Below are positions 1-7,514 of a stretch of 15,049 nucleotides of DNA, in pieces. A program made the translations under genes and the position numbers. The DNA lies in NCBI GenBank assembly GCA_051883395.1, contig JBJETQ010000035.1, positions 1-15,049 on the forward strand. Direction: 5' to 3'. Position 1 is the stretch's first letter; every line of letters starts with the position of its first letter. The stretch is from HGM11368 sp051883395. Its GTDB lineage: Bacteria > Bacillota > Clostridia > Christensenellales > UBA3700. A model generated the notes under the pieces. The model had not been told where the DNA came from. It did not search any database and worked only from the letters and a program-made list of their open reading frames with translations.

Positions 1-2
1 GA

Positions 3-95
3 AATTTCGCCGAAGCGTATATTCTCTTGCAAGGATATATTGCTGGGCATAAGGTCAATAGCCTTATGACTGTCATCGTAAAGATGGAGCACTAA
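3..95 (+). CDS. C-terminal end of an unrecognised protein (5' truncated by window edge)
   Basis: An open frame enters from the left edge and stops at TAA 93-95. It gives about 30 residues ending in IVKMEH. The other two + frames hit stops at 67-69 and 50-52. A U-tailed hairpin begins 31 bp after this stop, which is what one expects for the end of a real co-directional gene. The fragment is mixed hydrophobic/polar (for example EAYILLQGYIAGHK) and I do not recognise its family. It is too short for a functional call, and the chance that it is only a fortuitous frame remains. Confidence 0.45.
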   Translation, partial: NFAEAYILLQGYIAGHKVNSLMTVIVKMEH

Positions 96-125
96 AAGCT
101 GTGATACTTACCGTTCGTTATCTAT

Positions 126-161
126 TGCAGAGGCTCCGTTTAACAAGCGTCTGCATTTTTT
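126..161 (+). terminator. Rho-independent terminator of the upstream gene
   Basis: TGCAGA (126-131) pairs with TCTGCA (150-155). After a G-G mismatch, GC (133-134) pairs with GC (147-148), leaving a 12-nt loop. Six T follow directly (156-161). It lies 31 bp after the stop at 95 and upstream of the predicted asd transcription start, so it should end the preceding transcript rather than attenuate asd. Confidence 0.65.
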
Positions 162-170
162 GTATATAAT
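140..170 (+). promoter_or_regulatory. Sigma-A type promoter of the asd-dapA-dapB operon
   Basis: A perfect TATAAT lies at 165-170. The best -35 is TTAACA (140-145, 5 of 6 to consensus) with a long 19-bp spacer. The start would be near 177, giving a leader of about 25 nt with AGGAG (191-195) six bases before the asd ATG. The -35 lies in the loop of the upstream terminator and the -10 immediately follows its T-run. The leader is too short to hold a lysine riboswitch. Confidence 0.6.
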
Positions 171-201
171 ATTATGGGGACGACCCACAAAGGAGATAAA
201 A

Positions 202-1221
202 ATGAAAAAATATAATATCGCCGTCGTCGGCGCAACCGGTATGGTAGGCAACAAGTTTTTGGACGTATTGGCGGAAAAGCAACTGCCTGTTGACAATTAC
301 TATTTGTTTGCATCAAGCAAATCGGCAGGAAAGACCATAGATTTTATGGGAAAACCACACACCGTTATCGAATTGACGGAAGACAACGTCAAGGCACACA
401 AAGTGGATATAGCGCTCTTTTCGGCAGGCGGAAGCGTAAGTGCAAAATTTGCTCCCGTATTTGCGGCGCAAGGCGCAGTAGTAATAGACAATTCAAGCCA
501 ATGGAGAATGGACAAGAACGTTCCGCTCGTCGTTCCCGAAGTAAACCCACAGGACATCGACTGGAACAGCGGCATTATCGCCAACCCTAACTGCTCCACC
601 ATTCAGGCAGTCGTAGCTCTCAAACCTTTGCATCAGAAATACGGTCTCAAACGTATCGTTTACAGCACTTATCAGGCTGTGAGCGGCGCAGGCGTGGCAG
701 GCTACAACGATTTGCTCGAAGGTCTCAAAGCATTTGTCAACGGCGAAGAATATCAGACCAAAAAGTTCCCTTATCAGATAGCCAACAACGTTATCCCGCA
801 AATTGACGTGTTCTTGCCAAACGGCTATACCAAAGAAGAAGAAAAGATGATAAAGGAAACCAAAAAGATTCTTGGCGACGAGACCATCAAGGTTACTGCG
901 ACAACCGTCAGAGTACCTGTACTCAACTCCCACTCCGAATCTATCAATATCGAATTCAACAAACCATGCACGAGAGAAGGAATTATCGAAGCGCTAAAAG
1001 GTCAAAAAGGTCTGATAGTAATTGACGACGACGCCAATTGCAACTACCCTATGCCTAAGGACGCAACGGGACACGACGAAGTGTACGTAGGACGTATCCG
1101 TATCGACGAAACGGTAGAAAGCGGCTGCAACATCTGGTGCGTGGCAGACAATATCCGCAAGGGTGCGGCAAGCAACGCAGTTCAGATTGCGGAATATATG
1201 ATCAAAAACAACAAAATCTAA
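202..1221 (+). CDS. asd: Aspartate-semialdehyde dehydrogenase
   Basis: Cytoplasmic enzyme that reduces L-aspartyl-4-phosphate to aspartate-4-semialdehyde with NADPH. This is the branch point to lysine/diaminopimelate, threonine and methionine. The 339-residue product is of normal family length. It has the nucleotide-binding GATGMVG loop at residues 10-16, the catalytic cysteine in NPNCSTIQ (Cys131), and the RVPVLNSHSES segment carrying the conserved substrate-binding Arg237 and active-site His244. I chose ATG 202 because AGGAG at 191-195 is six bases upstream and the Rossmann strand begins at once. A longer TTG reading from 160 would run across the promoter and add non-conserved residues. It is first in an operon with dapA (12 bp to its ATG) and dapB, which fits supply of meso-DAP for peptidoglycan and of lysine. 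Confidence 0.96.
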   Translation: MKKYNIAVVGATGMVGNKFLDVLAEKQLPVDNYYLFASSKSAGKTIDFMGKPHTVIELTEDNVKAHKVDIALFSAGGSVSAKFAPVFAAQGAVVIDNSSQWRMDKNVPLVVPEVNPQDIDWNSGIIANPNCSTIQAVVALKPLHQKYGLKRIVYSTYQAVSGAGVAGYNDLLEGLKAFVNGEEYQTKKFPYQIANNVIPQIDVFLPNGYTKEEEKMIKETKKILGDETIKVTATTVRVPVLNSHSESINIEFNKPCTREGIIEALKGQKGLIVIDDDANCNYPMPKDATGHDEVYVGRIRIDETVESGCNIWCVADNIRKGAASNAVQIAEYMIKNNKI

Positions 1222-1233
1222 TCAGAGGTGCTT

Positions 1234-2109
1234 ATGTTCAAAGGAACGGCAACTGCGCTCATCACTCCTTTTGACGAAAGGGGGATAGACTACGACAGTT
1301 TCGGCGCTTTTATCGACAGGCAGATTGAGCAAGGTATCGACGCCCTATTGGTGTGCGGTACCACGGGCGAGCCTGCCACAATGACAGCCACCGAAAAGTT
1401 GCAGGTCATAGAATGGGCAATAAAATATATCAATCATCGTGTGCCGACCATAATCGGCACAGGTAGCAACTGTACGGCTACGGCAATCGAAAATACTAAG
1501 TTTGCCGAAAAAATCGGCGCAGATTACGCCTTGGTTGTTACGCCGTACTACAACAAATGCACGCAAGAAGGCTTGTATCAGCATTATAAGGCAATCAACG
1601 ACAACGTGTCCTTGCCGATTATCGCATACAACGTACCTTCCCGCACAGGCGTCAACATTTTGCCGGAAACGGCTCGGAGATTGTCTGATCTTGGCAATCT
1701 CAAAGGCATCAAAGAAGCCTGCGGCAATATCGAACAAATCAAAAAAACATACTCTTTGATAAAAGACAGCGATACTCTGCTCTATTCCGGCGACGACGGA
1801 ATTGCGGTAGACGTTGTAGAAATGGGCGGCGCAGGCGTTTTGTCGGTTGCCAGCAACGTTATACCGGGCGCAATGAGCAATATGATACGTCTTGCGCTTA
1901 ACGGCAATATCGAAGAAGCAAGAAAAGAAGAAAGCAAGTACGCCGAACTTTTCAAAGCATTGTTTTATGAAGTCAACCCTATCCCTGCAAAATATGCTTG
2001 CAGCAGAATGGGACTATGCAAAAACCTTCTCAGGCTTCCGCTTACCACAATGAGCGACAAAGAGAGCCAAAGATTGGAAAAGGTTTTGCAACAATTGCGA
2101 TTAATTTAA
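1234..2109 (+). CDS. dapA: 4-hydroxy-tetrahydrodipicolinate synthase
   Basis: Condenses pyruvate with aspartate semialdehyde, the product of the preceding gene, in the first committed step of DAP/lysine synthesis. The 291-residue TIM-barrel protein shows the class I aldolase set: Thr43-Thr44 in CGTTGEP, Tyr106 in TPYYN, Tyr132 in AYNVPSRTG, and the Schiff-base Lys160 in GIKEACGN. These correspond to Thr44/45, Tyr107, Tyr133 and Lys161 of the E. coli enzyme. An upstream in-frame GTG at 1228 is rejected as start because it lies inside the Shine-Dalgarno AGAGGTG (1224-1230) that serves ATG 1234. It follows asd by 12 bp and precedes dapB by 12 bp. Feedback sensitivity to lysine cannot be judged by eye. 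Confidence 0.96.
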   Translation: MFKGTATALITPFDERGIDYDSFGAFIDRQIEQGIDALLVCGTTGEPATMTATEKLQVIEWAIKYINHRVPTIIGTGSNCTATAIENTKFAEKIGADYALVVTPYYNKCTQEGLYQHYKAINDNVSLPIIAYNVPSRTGVNILPETARRLSDLGNLKGIKEACGNIEQIKKTYSLIKDSDTLLYSGDDGIAVDVVEMGGAGVLSVASNVIPGAMSNMIRLALNGNIEEARKEESKYAELFKALFYEVNPIPAKYACSRMGLCKNLLRLPLTTMSDKESQRLEKVLQQLRLI

Positions 2110-2121
2110 AAGGAGAAACTT

Positions 2122-2889
2122 ATGATAAAGGTTTTGATATGGGGAATCGGCGGAAAAATGGGCAGAAACGTGCTGGAATGTCTCAAAAACGACGCTCAGG
2201 CAGTATGTATTGGCGGCGTTGACAAGTTTGCCAACCCACAAGATTTTGACGTACCAGTATTTTCCGACGCCGACCAAATCAACGTCGAGCCTGACGTGAT
2301 TATCGACTTTTCCAGACCCGACGCTCTGCAACCGCTGATGCAGTTTGCCGTAGCCAAAAATTGCAAGGTCGTTCTTGCTACTACGGGATACAGCATAGAC
2401 CAGATAGTGCAGATAGGCAAGTACAGCGAACAAATCGCCATATTCAAAACCGCCAATCTTTCTCTTGGCGTCAACCTGATGACCGCTCTGTGTCGCAAAG
2501 CCGTTCAGTTTCTGGGCGACTCCTACGACGTCGAGATTATCGAACAACACCACAATCTCAAAGTAGACAGCCCTTCCGGCACGGCACTTGCCATTGCCAA
2601 GGCCATCAATGAAGAGTTTGACAATCAAAAGCGTTTTGTCTACGGTAGAAACGGCGGCGATACCAAGCGCCAACAGGACGAGATAGGTATTCATGCGGTG
2701 AGAGGCGGAACTATTGTCGGCAAGCACGAAGCGTTGTTTATTGGCAACGACGAAGTCATTACCATATCCCACGAAGCTCAGAGCAAAATGGTATTTGCAG
2801 TCGGCGCTGTCAAAGCCGCAAAATATATAGTCAACCATTCCTGCGGTCTTCACGACATGCAAGATCTCATCGCAACAATGGTAGACTAA
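2122..2889 (+). CDS. dapB: 4-hydroxy-tetrahydrodipicolinate reductase
   Basis: Reduces the DapA product to tetrahydrodipicolinate with NAD(P)H. The 255-residue protein has the N-terminal dinucleotide-binding loop GIGGKMGRN (residues 8-16), the ATTG motif (86-89), and the family signature EQHHNLKVDSPSGTAL with catalytic His143-His144 and Lys147. All conserved parts are present and the length is typical. AGGAG (about 2110-2114) precedes ATG 2122 at good spacing. It is last in the operon, with a terminator starting 15 bp after the stop. The later DAP steps are not in this window. Confidence 0.96.
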   Translation: MIKVLIWGIGGKMGRNVLECLKNDAQAVCIGGVDKFANPQDFDVPVFSDADQINVEPDVIIDFSRPDALQPLMQFAVAKNCKVVLATTGYSIDQIVQIGKYSEQIAIFKTANLSLGVNLMTALCRKAVQFLGDSYDVEIIEQHHNLKVDSPSGTALAIAKAINEEFDNQKRFVYGRNGGDTKRQQDEIGIHAVRGGTIVGKHEALFIGNDEVITISHEAQSKMVFAVGAVKAAKYIVNHSCGLHDMQDLIATMVD

Positions 2890-2903
2890 CCCCAATAAAA
2901 ATT

Positions 2904-2938
2904 AAGGACTGTTTGCAATAGCAATCAGTCCTTTTTTG
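2904..2938 (+). terminator. Terminator after dapB, possibly bidirectional
   Basis: AAGGACTG (2904-2911) pairs with CAGTCCTT (2926-2933). Inside, after a T-T mismatch, TTGC pairs with GCAA around an AATA loop. The stem runs into a T tract (2932-2937) on the + strand. Read on the - strand the same stem is followed by TTAATTTTTATT, a weaker U-rich tail, so it may also end transcripts leaving the DUF5714 gene at 3011. Confidence 0.85.
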
Positions 2939-3010
2939 TTTGTCAAATCTTAGCTGTTTGTATAATAAAAAATCCTAATAAATACAGTTTCCTGTCGGTA
3001 TAGTTCCAAT

Positions 3011-3592
3011 TCAATCCACTACTTTGCAGAGCTTGTCATTAAAGGGGCATCTATCTCCAATACATTGTTTGTTCAATGAAGAAAAATCGCATGATATTAT
3101 GTCGCTATCCAATTGCACGTTGTATTTTTCTCTTACAAACTCACAAGCATAGGACAACGATAAAAATGCATTTCTTTTGCAGCATCTCGGTCCTCCGATT
3201 GCGCTCATTTTAGCCAACACCCTGGAAGTAAAGTCAAGATTATCCTTGTAATATTGGTTATTGCTTAAAGGTTGTGTGTCGTGTATTATCGACAAAGCAG
3301 CTCCCACTGACGCAACTGAACCGCACACTCCCCAATACGCACACATAGCGCCCGGCATCTTTTGCGTACGCTGTGCAAGATTATCCAGACATAGCTCCAA
3401 ATCGATATTGCCGCCGGCATTGCTGTATGCCGTCAAAAACGCCGCTCCGTCAAGAAAGTGATGTTCCGGTCCATGTATAGCAATACAATCTTTGTGCATC
3501 ATCTCCTTGACAATTTCGATAGGAGAACACGATTTGATTACAACAATATCTTTCTTTATTATCTCATATTTTTCGTCGAGTGAATAATCCAT
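3011..3592 (-). CDS. DUF5714-family cysteine-rich protein of unknown function
   Basis: A 193-residue soluble protein with no signal peptide or membrane segment. I recognise the DUF5714 pattern: HGPEHHF (residues 40-46), a Gly/Ala stretch, CAYWGVCGS (84-92), GGPRCCKR (133-140), and a C-terminal cysteine cluster (Cys177, Cys182 in RCPF, Cys189). The many conserved Cys and His residues suggest metal or Fe-S binding, but that is inference and no activity is known to me. Related domains occur in anaerobes, sometimes joined to radical-SAM proteins. ATG 3592 has a modest GGGA ribosome site. It lies 60 bp after the membrane-protein gene on the same strand with no convincing terminator or promoter between, so it may be read from the dnaG operon. 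It converges with dapB. Confidence 0.85.
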   Translation of the reverse strand: MDYSLDEKYEIIKKDIVVIKSCSPIEIVKEMMHKDCIAIHGPEHHFLDGAAFLTAYSNAGGNIDLELCLDNLAQRTQKMPGAMCAYWGVCGSVASVGAALSIIHDTQPLSNNQYYKDNLDFTSRVLAKMSAIGGPRCCKRNAFLSLSYACEFVREKYNVQLDSDIISCDFSSLNKQCIGDRCPFNDKLCKVVD

Positions 3593-3652
3593 AAATTCCC
3601 TTGTTTTTGTTTTTCTAAAATAAATTTTTTGATACCTGTATCGGGTTTTCTA

Positions 3653-4300
3653 TTAATTTATTCCGTCTGCGGCGTCAGGTTTTTCGTCTTCTTCTTTTTC
3701 TCTTTTTTCCTGCTTTTGCATTGCGACGTTTTTGTTTCTCGTAGCTATCGTGCCTTCGTATTGTCGTTGCAACGTCTCCACCTTATCCACAGCCGCTTCG
3801 TACTTTTGTTGCAAAGCGCTCATTTTTTTGGAATAGGCCAGCGTAAGCAATCCTATGTCGTCAAGCAAAATGCAATTTTTGCCACGATATCCTATCGTAA
3901 ATTTTTCTGCCGCTTTGAGAGCAAGCACTTCCTGCCAAGTAAACTGAGAAGGCGACTTGCATACGTATTCTTTACCTTCGTCGTTGCAGTACCTGTACTC
4001 TACGCTGAAATATTCGATTTTGCCCGATTTGCCGCCCGAAGAATAGTTTATAAACTCAGCGGTCGTAGTTTTACCGCCCTTGATTATTTTGCTCTGCACG
4101 GCATACTGACAAGTTCTCACTATTCCGCCGACAATACAAATAACCCCTACTACCATCGTCAATATAGGAACAATAAAAGTTGATGCATTGACGGCAGAAC
4201 GACCGTTGTAATAAATTGCCAGTCCTATGCCTATTGCCAACGCAACGACTCCGAGAACGTACGGATAAATCACGCTTTTTGCAAAATCGAGTTTTTTCAT
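3653..4300 (-). CDS. Two-TM membrane protein with DUF3592-like domain and C-terminal coiled coil
   Basis: A 215-residue protein I cannot assign firmly. Two hydrophobic helices (about residues 12-32 and 41-62) are joined by a short loop. A beta-rich soluble domain follows (about 70-150; for example TTAEFINYSSG, YFSVEYRYCNDEGKEYVC, FTIGYRGKNCILL), which resembles DUF3592-type proteins. The end is a charged coiled coil (about 157-205) rich in Gln, Lys and Glu. The likely place is the cytoplasmic membrane. Its ATG is 4 bp after the stop of the COG1579 gene and has no clear Shine-Dalgarno, so translation is probably coupled. Weak conservation is expected for this gene. It has no known link to replication or transcription despite its operon. 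Confidence 0.8.
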   Translation of the reverse strand: MKKLDFAKSVIYPYVLGVVALAIGIGLAIYYNGRSAVNASTFIVPILTMVVGVICIVGGIVRTCQYAVQSKIIKGGKTTTAEFINYSSGGKSGKIEYFSVEYRYCNDEGKEYVCKSPSQFTWQEVLALKAAEKFTIGYRGKNCILLDDIGLLTLAYSKKMSALQQKYEAAVDKVETLQRQYEGTIATRNKNVAMQKQEKREKEEDEKPDAADGIN

Positions 4301-4304
4301 ACCG

Positions 4305-5012
4305 TTACTGCTTGTTGTACATTATTCTTCCGCAGTTAGGACATTCCATAAACAATGCCCCTGCGTCCATTTTATCTCTTATGTTGGTATCGACTTCTAT
4401 ACCGCAGGCACAGGCATGACCTTCCTTGTTATAAGGTACGAACACAGGCTTTTTACCCCTTTTGCGAGCGTCGTTGTACACTTCCATCAATTTAGCGTCG
4501 ACTTCTTTGGCAATAGCTTTTTTCTTGTCGTCCAACTCTTTTGCCAAAGGCATTTTGCTCTTTCTGAGCATATCGAATTTTGCAGCGTAAGTCTTTTCCA
4601 ACGAACCTGCCTTAGAAGCGTTGTCCATTTCTGTCTTAAACTGACTCTGAATCTGTCCCAGCTCGCTTTTGAGTCTCGACAGGTCCTTTTCGTAGCCGTC
4701 GACAATAGCGGCGTATTTGTCAAGCTGCTTGCCGTAATATTCGAGTTCGTCGTCGGAAGTGTTTTCGTTGATGTGCTTTGACAATTCTTCAACTTCCTTT
4801 ACGGCTTCCTGATATTGGCTGTCGGCAGTCGCAAAATCGGCAAAAGCCTGTTCTGCGATACTGTTGAGACGCTTGACTTCTTCCACAGCTCTCTTTCTTT
4901 CGTTCTGATAAGCAAAGTATTTTTGATATTCTTCGCTCTTACGCATATCTTCTTCCAGTTTGATAAATTCCATATCAACCTTTTGATATTCGAGAATTTT
5001 GTCTATGTTCAT
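4305..5012 (-). CDS. COG1579-type coiled-coil protein with C-terminal C4 zinc ribbon
   Basis: A 235-residue protein. Residues about 15-180 are an almost uninterrupted, highly charged helix, predicted coiled coil. The end carries a four-cysteine zinc ribbon: CACG (Cys201, Cys203) and CPNCGRIMY (Cys224, Cys227). This is the layout of the COG1579/CT398 family, which is structurally a long helical hairpin with a zinc knuckle and has been proposed to act in nucleic-acid-linked or secretion-linked processes. The exact role is unsettled. The first ligand pair is Cys-x-Cys rather than Cys-x2-Cys. GGAGG five bases before the ATG overlaps the intergenic gap to nif3 (12 bp). Its place behind trmK and nif3 is a common Firmicute neighbourhood. 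Confidence 0.88.
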   Translation of the reverse strand: MNIDKILEYQKVDMEFIKLEEDMRKSEEYQKYFAYQNERKRAVEEVKRLNSIAEQAFADFATADSQYQEAVKEVEELSKHINENTSDDELEYYGKQLDKYAAIVDGYEKDLSRLKSELGQIQSQFKTEMDNASKAGSLEKTYAAKFDMLRKSKMPLAKELDDKKKAIAKEVDAKLMEVYNDARKRGKKPVFVPYNKEGHACACGIEVDTNIRDKMDAGALFMECPNCGRIMYNKQ

Positions 5013-5024
5013 AAACCCCTCCGT

Positions 5025-5789
5025 TTATCGATTGTAAGGGTCGGCGTCCGTCTCGGATACTACGACTTCGACGTCTGCGCCTTCCAACCAATCGCAAATA
5101 ATATTTTTTGATATTTTTTCACTTGTCCAATGTCCCGTTTCTATCAGACTTATTGATTTGTCCAACAGATTGAGCAACAAAGAATGTTTGACTTCCGCCG
5201 TTATAAAAGCCTGCACGCCATGTGGCAACAATACTTCATCAATCATCTCGTCCATTCTTCCGCCGGCTCCGCTACACACCGCCACAACGCTTATTTCACC
5301 GTCAGGGTTGCCTGCTGTTTTGATATTATTGTCGCCCATAATCTTCCCGACACGTTGCGCCAGTTGTTTCAGCGTAAGCGGCTCGGGCAGTCTGCCCGTT
5401 CTCCAACATCTATCTTTGCCGTCCCTGTCCGTCAGTCCCAACTCTACCGCAAGGCGACTGTTGATTCCGCCCGTAACGCAATCGAGATTGGTATGCATGC
5501 TGTATATGTTTATTTCGTTTTTTATTGCAAGCGCAATAACCTTGCCCGTCATATCGTCCTGCACCACTCTGCTGATTGGGTGAAAAATGACAGGGTGATG
5601 CGATACGATAAGATTACAGCCCTTATCCTTCGCTTCTTCTACGACAGACGGAGTTACGTCCACGCAAACCAAAATCTTTTTGATTTCGCTGTCGACGCTA
5701 CCCACACTCAAACCGCTGTTATCCCATTCTTCCGCAAGAGATAATGGGGCGTTAGCTTCAAGAATTCTGATTATTTGAGCCAGTTTCAT
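5025..5789 (-). CDS. Nif3-like dinuclear metal-center protein (YqfO/YbgI family)
   Basis: A 254-residue member of the Nif3 family, which forms toroidal hexamers with a two-metal site per subunit. Family members are often annotated GTP cyclohydrolase I type 2, but the physiological reaction is not settled. Metal ligands are visible: His64-His65 in VSHHPVIF, Asp103 in HTNLD, and His220 and Glu224 in ETGHWTSEK. The start EEWDNSGLSVG is typical. The length matches the short form; the PII-like insert of the approximately 370-residue B. subtilis YqfO is absent. The ATG lies 32 bp inside trmK, with its own GGAG seven bases upstream, so it is co-transcribed and probably translationally coupled with trmK. 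Confidence 0.92.
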   Translation of the reverse strand: MKLAQIIRILEANAPLSLAEEWDNSGLSVGSVDSEIKKILVCVDVTPSVVEEAKDKGCNLIVSHHPVIFHPISRVVQDDMTGKVIALAIKNEINIYSMHTNLDCVTGGINSRLAVELGLTDRDGKDRCWRTGRLPEPLTLKQLAQRVGKIMGDNNIKTAGNPDGEISVVAVCSGAGGRMDEMIDEVLLPHGVQAFITAEVKHSLLLNLLDKSISLIETGHWTSEKISKNIICDWLEGADVEVVVSETDADPYNR

Positions 5790-6426
5790 CTCTTATCTCC
5801 TTTTGCACTTGTCTTAGCAGTTCGTAATATTTTCTTGTTTCGTCGTCAATATGCGATTTATATCGCTCTATCTTGGCTATTTCCGTCTCGACGTATTCTT
5901 CAAAGACCTTGTCGCCCGGTTGGTTTTTGCCCAGCATAATTTCTCTGTAATCAGGCGTATATATTCCGCTTACCGCCACGATAACGTTATAAAATTTCTT
6001 TCCGCTCTTTACCACGTAATCTTTGGTCAGGCTATATCCCTGAGAATACAGATACTGCCTTAAAAACGCCACGTCCTTGTGCGCCGACAAAACGTATCTT
6101 TCTACGCCTTTTATTCTTCGGGACAATATCTTGACTATCTCTCTGCCGCCCATACCCGATATGACGGCAACGTCAGCCTGATAGTCCTGATAGCCGTCAA
6201 AACCGTCGCAACATATAAACTCCACGTTGTCCAGTCCTTCCTGTGCGGCAAGACTTATTGCCTTGTCGAGACTGGGAGCGGACACGTCGCTTTCAATCGT
6301 CTTATTGACTCTGTTTTCTTTGAGAGCAGTCAGACCTATTTTGCCGTGGTCGCAACCAACGTCCGCCAACACTCTGCCGTCGACGTTATCAACAATGGCT
6401 CTCAGTCTTGCGTCGAGTTTTATCAT
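5758..6426 (-). CDS. trmK: tRNA (adenine(22)-N1)-methyltransferase
   Basis: A class I SAM-dependent methyltransferase expected to make m1A22 in certain tRNAs. It has 222 residues: SAM motif I ADVGCDHGKIG (21-31), an acidic residue after strand 2 (ESDVSAPSL), CDGF at 73-76, the TrmK-typical AVISGMGG (87-94), then a C-terminal helical coiled-coil arm (about 172-212). The segment that in many relatives reads LxLQPN here reads VLSAHKD (112-118), a divergent version worth noting. It starts 1 bp after the sigA stop and lacks a clear ribosome site, so coupling to sigA translation is likely. The rpoD-trmK-nif3 order is a known Firmicute arrangement and supports the call. Confidence 0.93.
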   Translation of the reverse strand: MIKLDARLRAIVDNVDGRVLADVGCDHGKIGLTALKENRVNKTIESDVSAPSLDKAISLAAQEGLDNVEFICCDGFDGYQDYQADVAVISGMGGREIVKILSRRIKGVERYVLSAHKDVAFLRQYLYSQGYSLTKDYVVKSGKKFYNVIVAVSGIYTPDYREIMLGKNQPGDKVFEEYVETEIAKIERYKSHIDDETRKYYELLRQVQKEIRDETGSNNQNS

Positions 6427-6427
6427 A

Positions 6428-7504
6428 TCAGATATAATCTTTGAGCTTTTTGGTGCGGTTAGGGTGGCGCAATTTACGCAAAGCCTTAGCTTCTATCTGA
6501 CGGATACGTTCTCTGGTAACGTTGAACTCTTTTCCCACTTCTTCCAACGTCTTAGGACGAGAATCGTTGATTCCGTATCTCATAATCAGCACTTCCTGTT
6601 CTCTCGGAGTGAGTGTACTCAGCACCTGCAACAAATGCTCTCTGAGCATAGCGGCTTCTGCTTTTTCGGCAGGAGAAACAGACGAATTGTCTTCGATAAA
6701 GTCGCCCAGATGGCTGTCTTCTTCTTCACCTATTGGTTTTTCCAGCGACACAGGGTCTTGGGCAATCTTCTGAATTTCTATTACTTTTTCTTCGCTGATG
6801 CCCATTTTTTCCGCTATTTCTGCCGCCGAAGGCTCTCTGCCAAGCGTCTGCAAAAGATTTCTCGAAACTCTGCCCAGCTTGTTGATAGTTTCCACCATAT
6901 GCACAGGAATACGAATCGTTCTTGCCTGGTCGGCTATTGCTCTTGTAATCGATTGTTTTATCCACCAGGTTGCATAAGTCGAAAACTTAAATCCCCTTTC
7001 GTAATCAAACTTTTCAACGGCTTTCATCAAACCGAGATTACCTTCCTGAATAAGGTCGAGAAAGTGCATTCCCCTACCCACGTATCTCTTGGCAATTGAC
7101 ACCACGAGTCTGAGATTGGCAACGCTCAGTTTGTCCCTTGCGGACATATCTCCTTCGTTCATTCTCTTAGCCAATTCCACTTCTTCTTCCGAAGAAAGCA
7201 AAGGAACCTGACCTATCTCTTTGAGATACATCTTGACCGAATCGTCGGTACTGGAATCAAAATTGTCGATAGCGATTTTTTCGGTAAGTGAAGTGTTGCT
7301 TATCGCAATACCCTTGGACTCCAACTCTCCGTAGACGTTTTCCATTTCTTCTACGCTGAGTGCAAATCTGTCCAATTTTTCGTTGATTTGTTCTTCCGAA
7401 AGTTTTCCGCTCTCAGCAGATGCAATCAAACTGTCGATTGCGTTACGAATTTTTTCTTCTCTGCGAGCTTTTTTGTCGTTTGTTTCGTTTTTTTGTTCTG
7501 CCAT
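6428..7504 (-). CDS. sigA: RNA polymerase primary sigma factor (sigma-A/RpoD)
   Basis: The principal sigma subunit, directing RNA polymerase to -10/-35 promoters. The 358-residue product is a compact Firmicute SigA. It has a short charged N-terminal part, region 1.2 (DSVKMYLKEIGQVPLL, from about residue 88), region 2 with the core-binding and -10 recognition stretch (NLRLVVSIAKRY, FLDLIQEGN, FKFSTYATWWIKQ), region 3, and region 4 with the -35 helix-turn-helix (EVGKEFNVTRERIRQIEAKA). I chose the ATG at 7504 over the ATG at 7510 because AGGAG (7512-7516) is seven bases from 7504 and only one base from 7510. The dnaG stop codon overlaps this ribosome site. The dnaG-rpoD pairing is classic. Confidence 0.97.
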   Translation of the reverse strand: MAEQKNETNDKKARREEKIRNAIDSLIASAESGKLSEEQINEKLDRFALSVEEMENVYGELESKGIAISNTSLTEKIAIDNFDSSTDDSVKMYLKEIGQVPLLSSEEEVELAKRMNEGDMSARDKLSVANLRLVVSIAKRYVGRGMHFLDLIQEGNLGLMKAVEKFDYERGFKFSTYATWWIKQSITRAIADQARTIRIPVHMVETINKLGRVSRNLLQTLGREPSAAEIAEKMGISEEKVIEIQKIAQDPVSLEKPIGEEEDSHLGDFIEDNSSVSPAEKAEAAMLREHLLQVLSTLTPREQEVLIMRYGINDSRPKTLEEVGKEFNVTRERIRQIEAKALRKLRHPNRTKKLKDYI

Positions 7505-7514
7505 CGTCATTCTC

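Noticed and set aside
160..201. N-terminal extension of asd from TTG 160
   Set aside because: It spans the TATAAT promoter element and the ribosome site. The added residues do not fit the family, and ATG 202 has AGGAG at ideal spacing.
1228..1233. GTG 1228 as dapA start
   Set aside because: The GTG is part of the Shine-Dalgarno AGAGGTG that serves ATG 1234.
2101..2895. 264-codon open frame on the - strand opposite dapB
   Set aside because: It mirrors dapB almost exactly, has no ribosome site and no recognisable domain. It is an antisense shadow created by the codon pattern.
3631..3642. GATACCTGTATC as terminator of the dnaG operon
   Set aside because: The arms are 5 bp with a 2-nt gap, too tight and short for a stable hairpin, and on the - strand it is followed by A's rather than a T-run.
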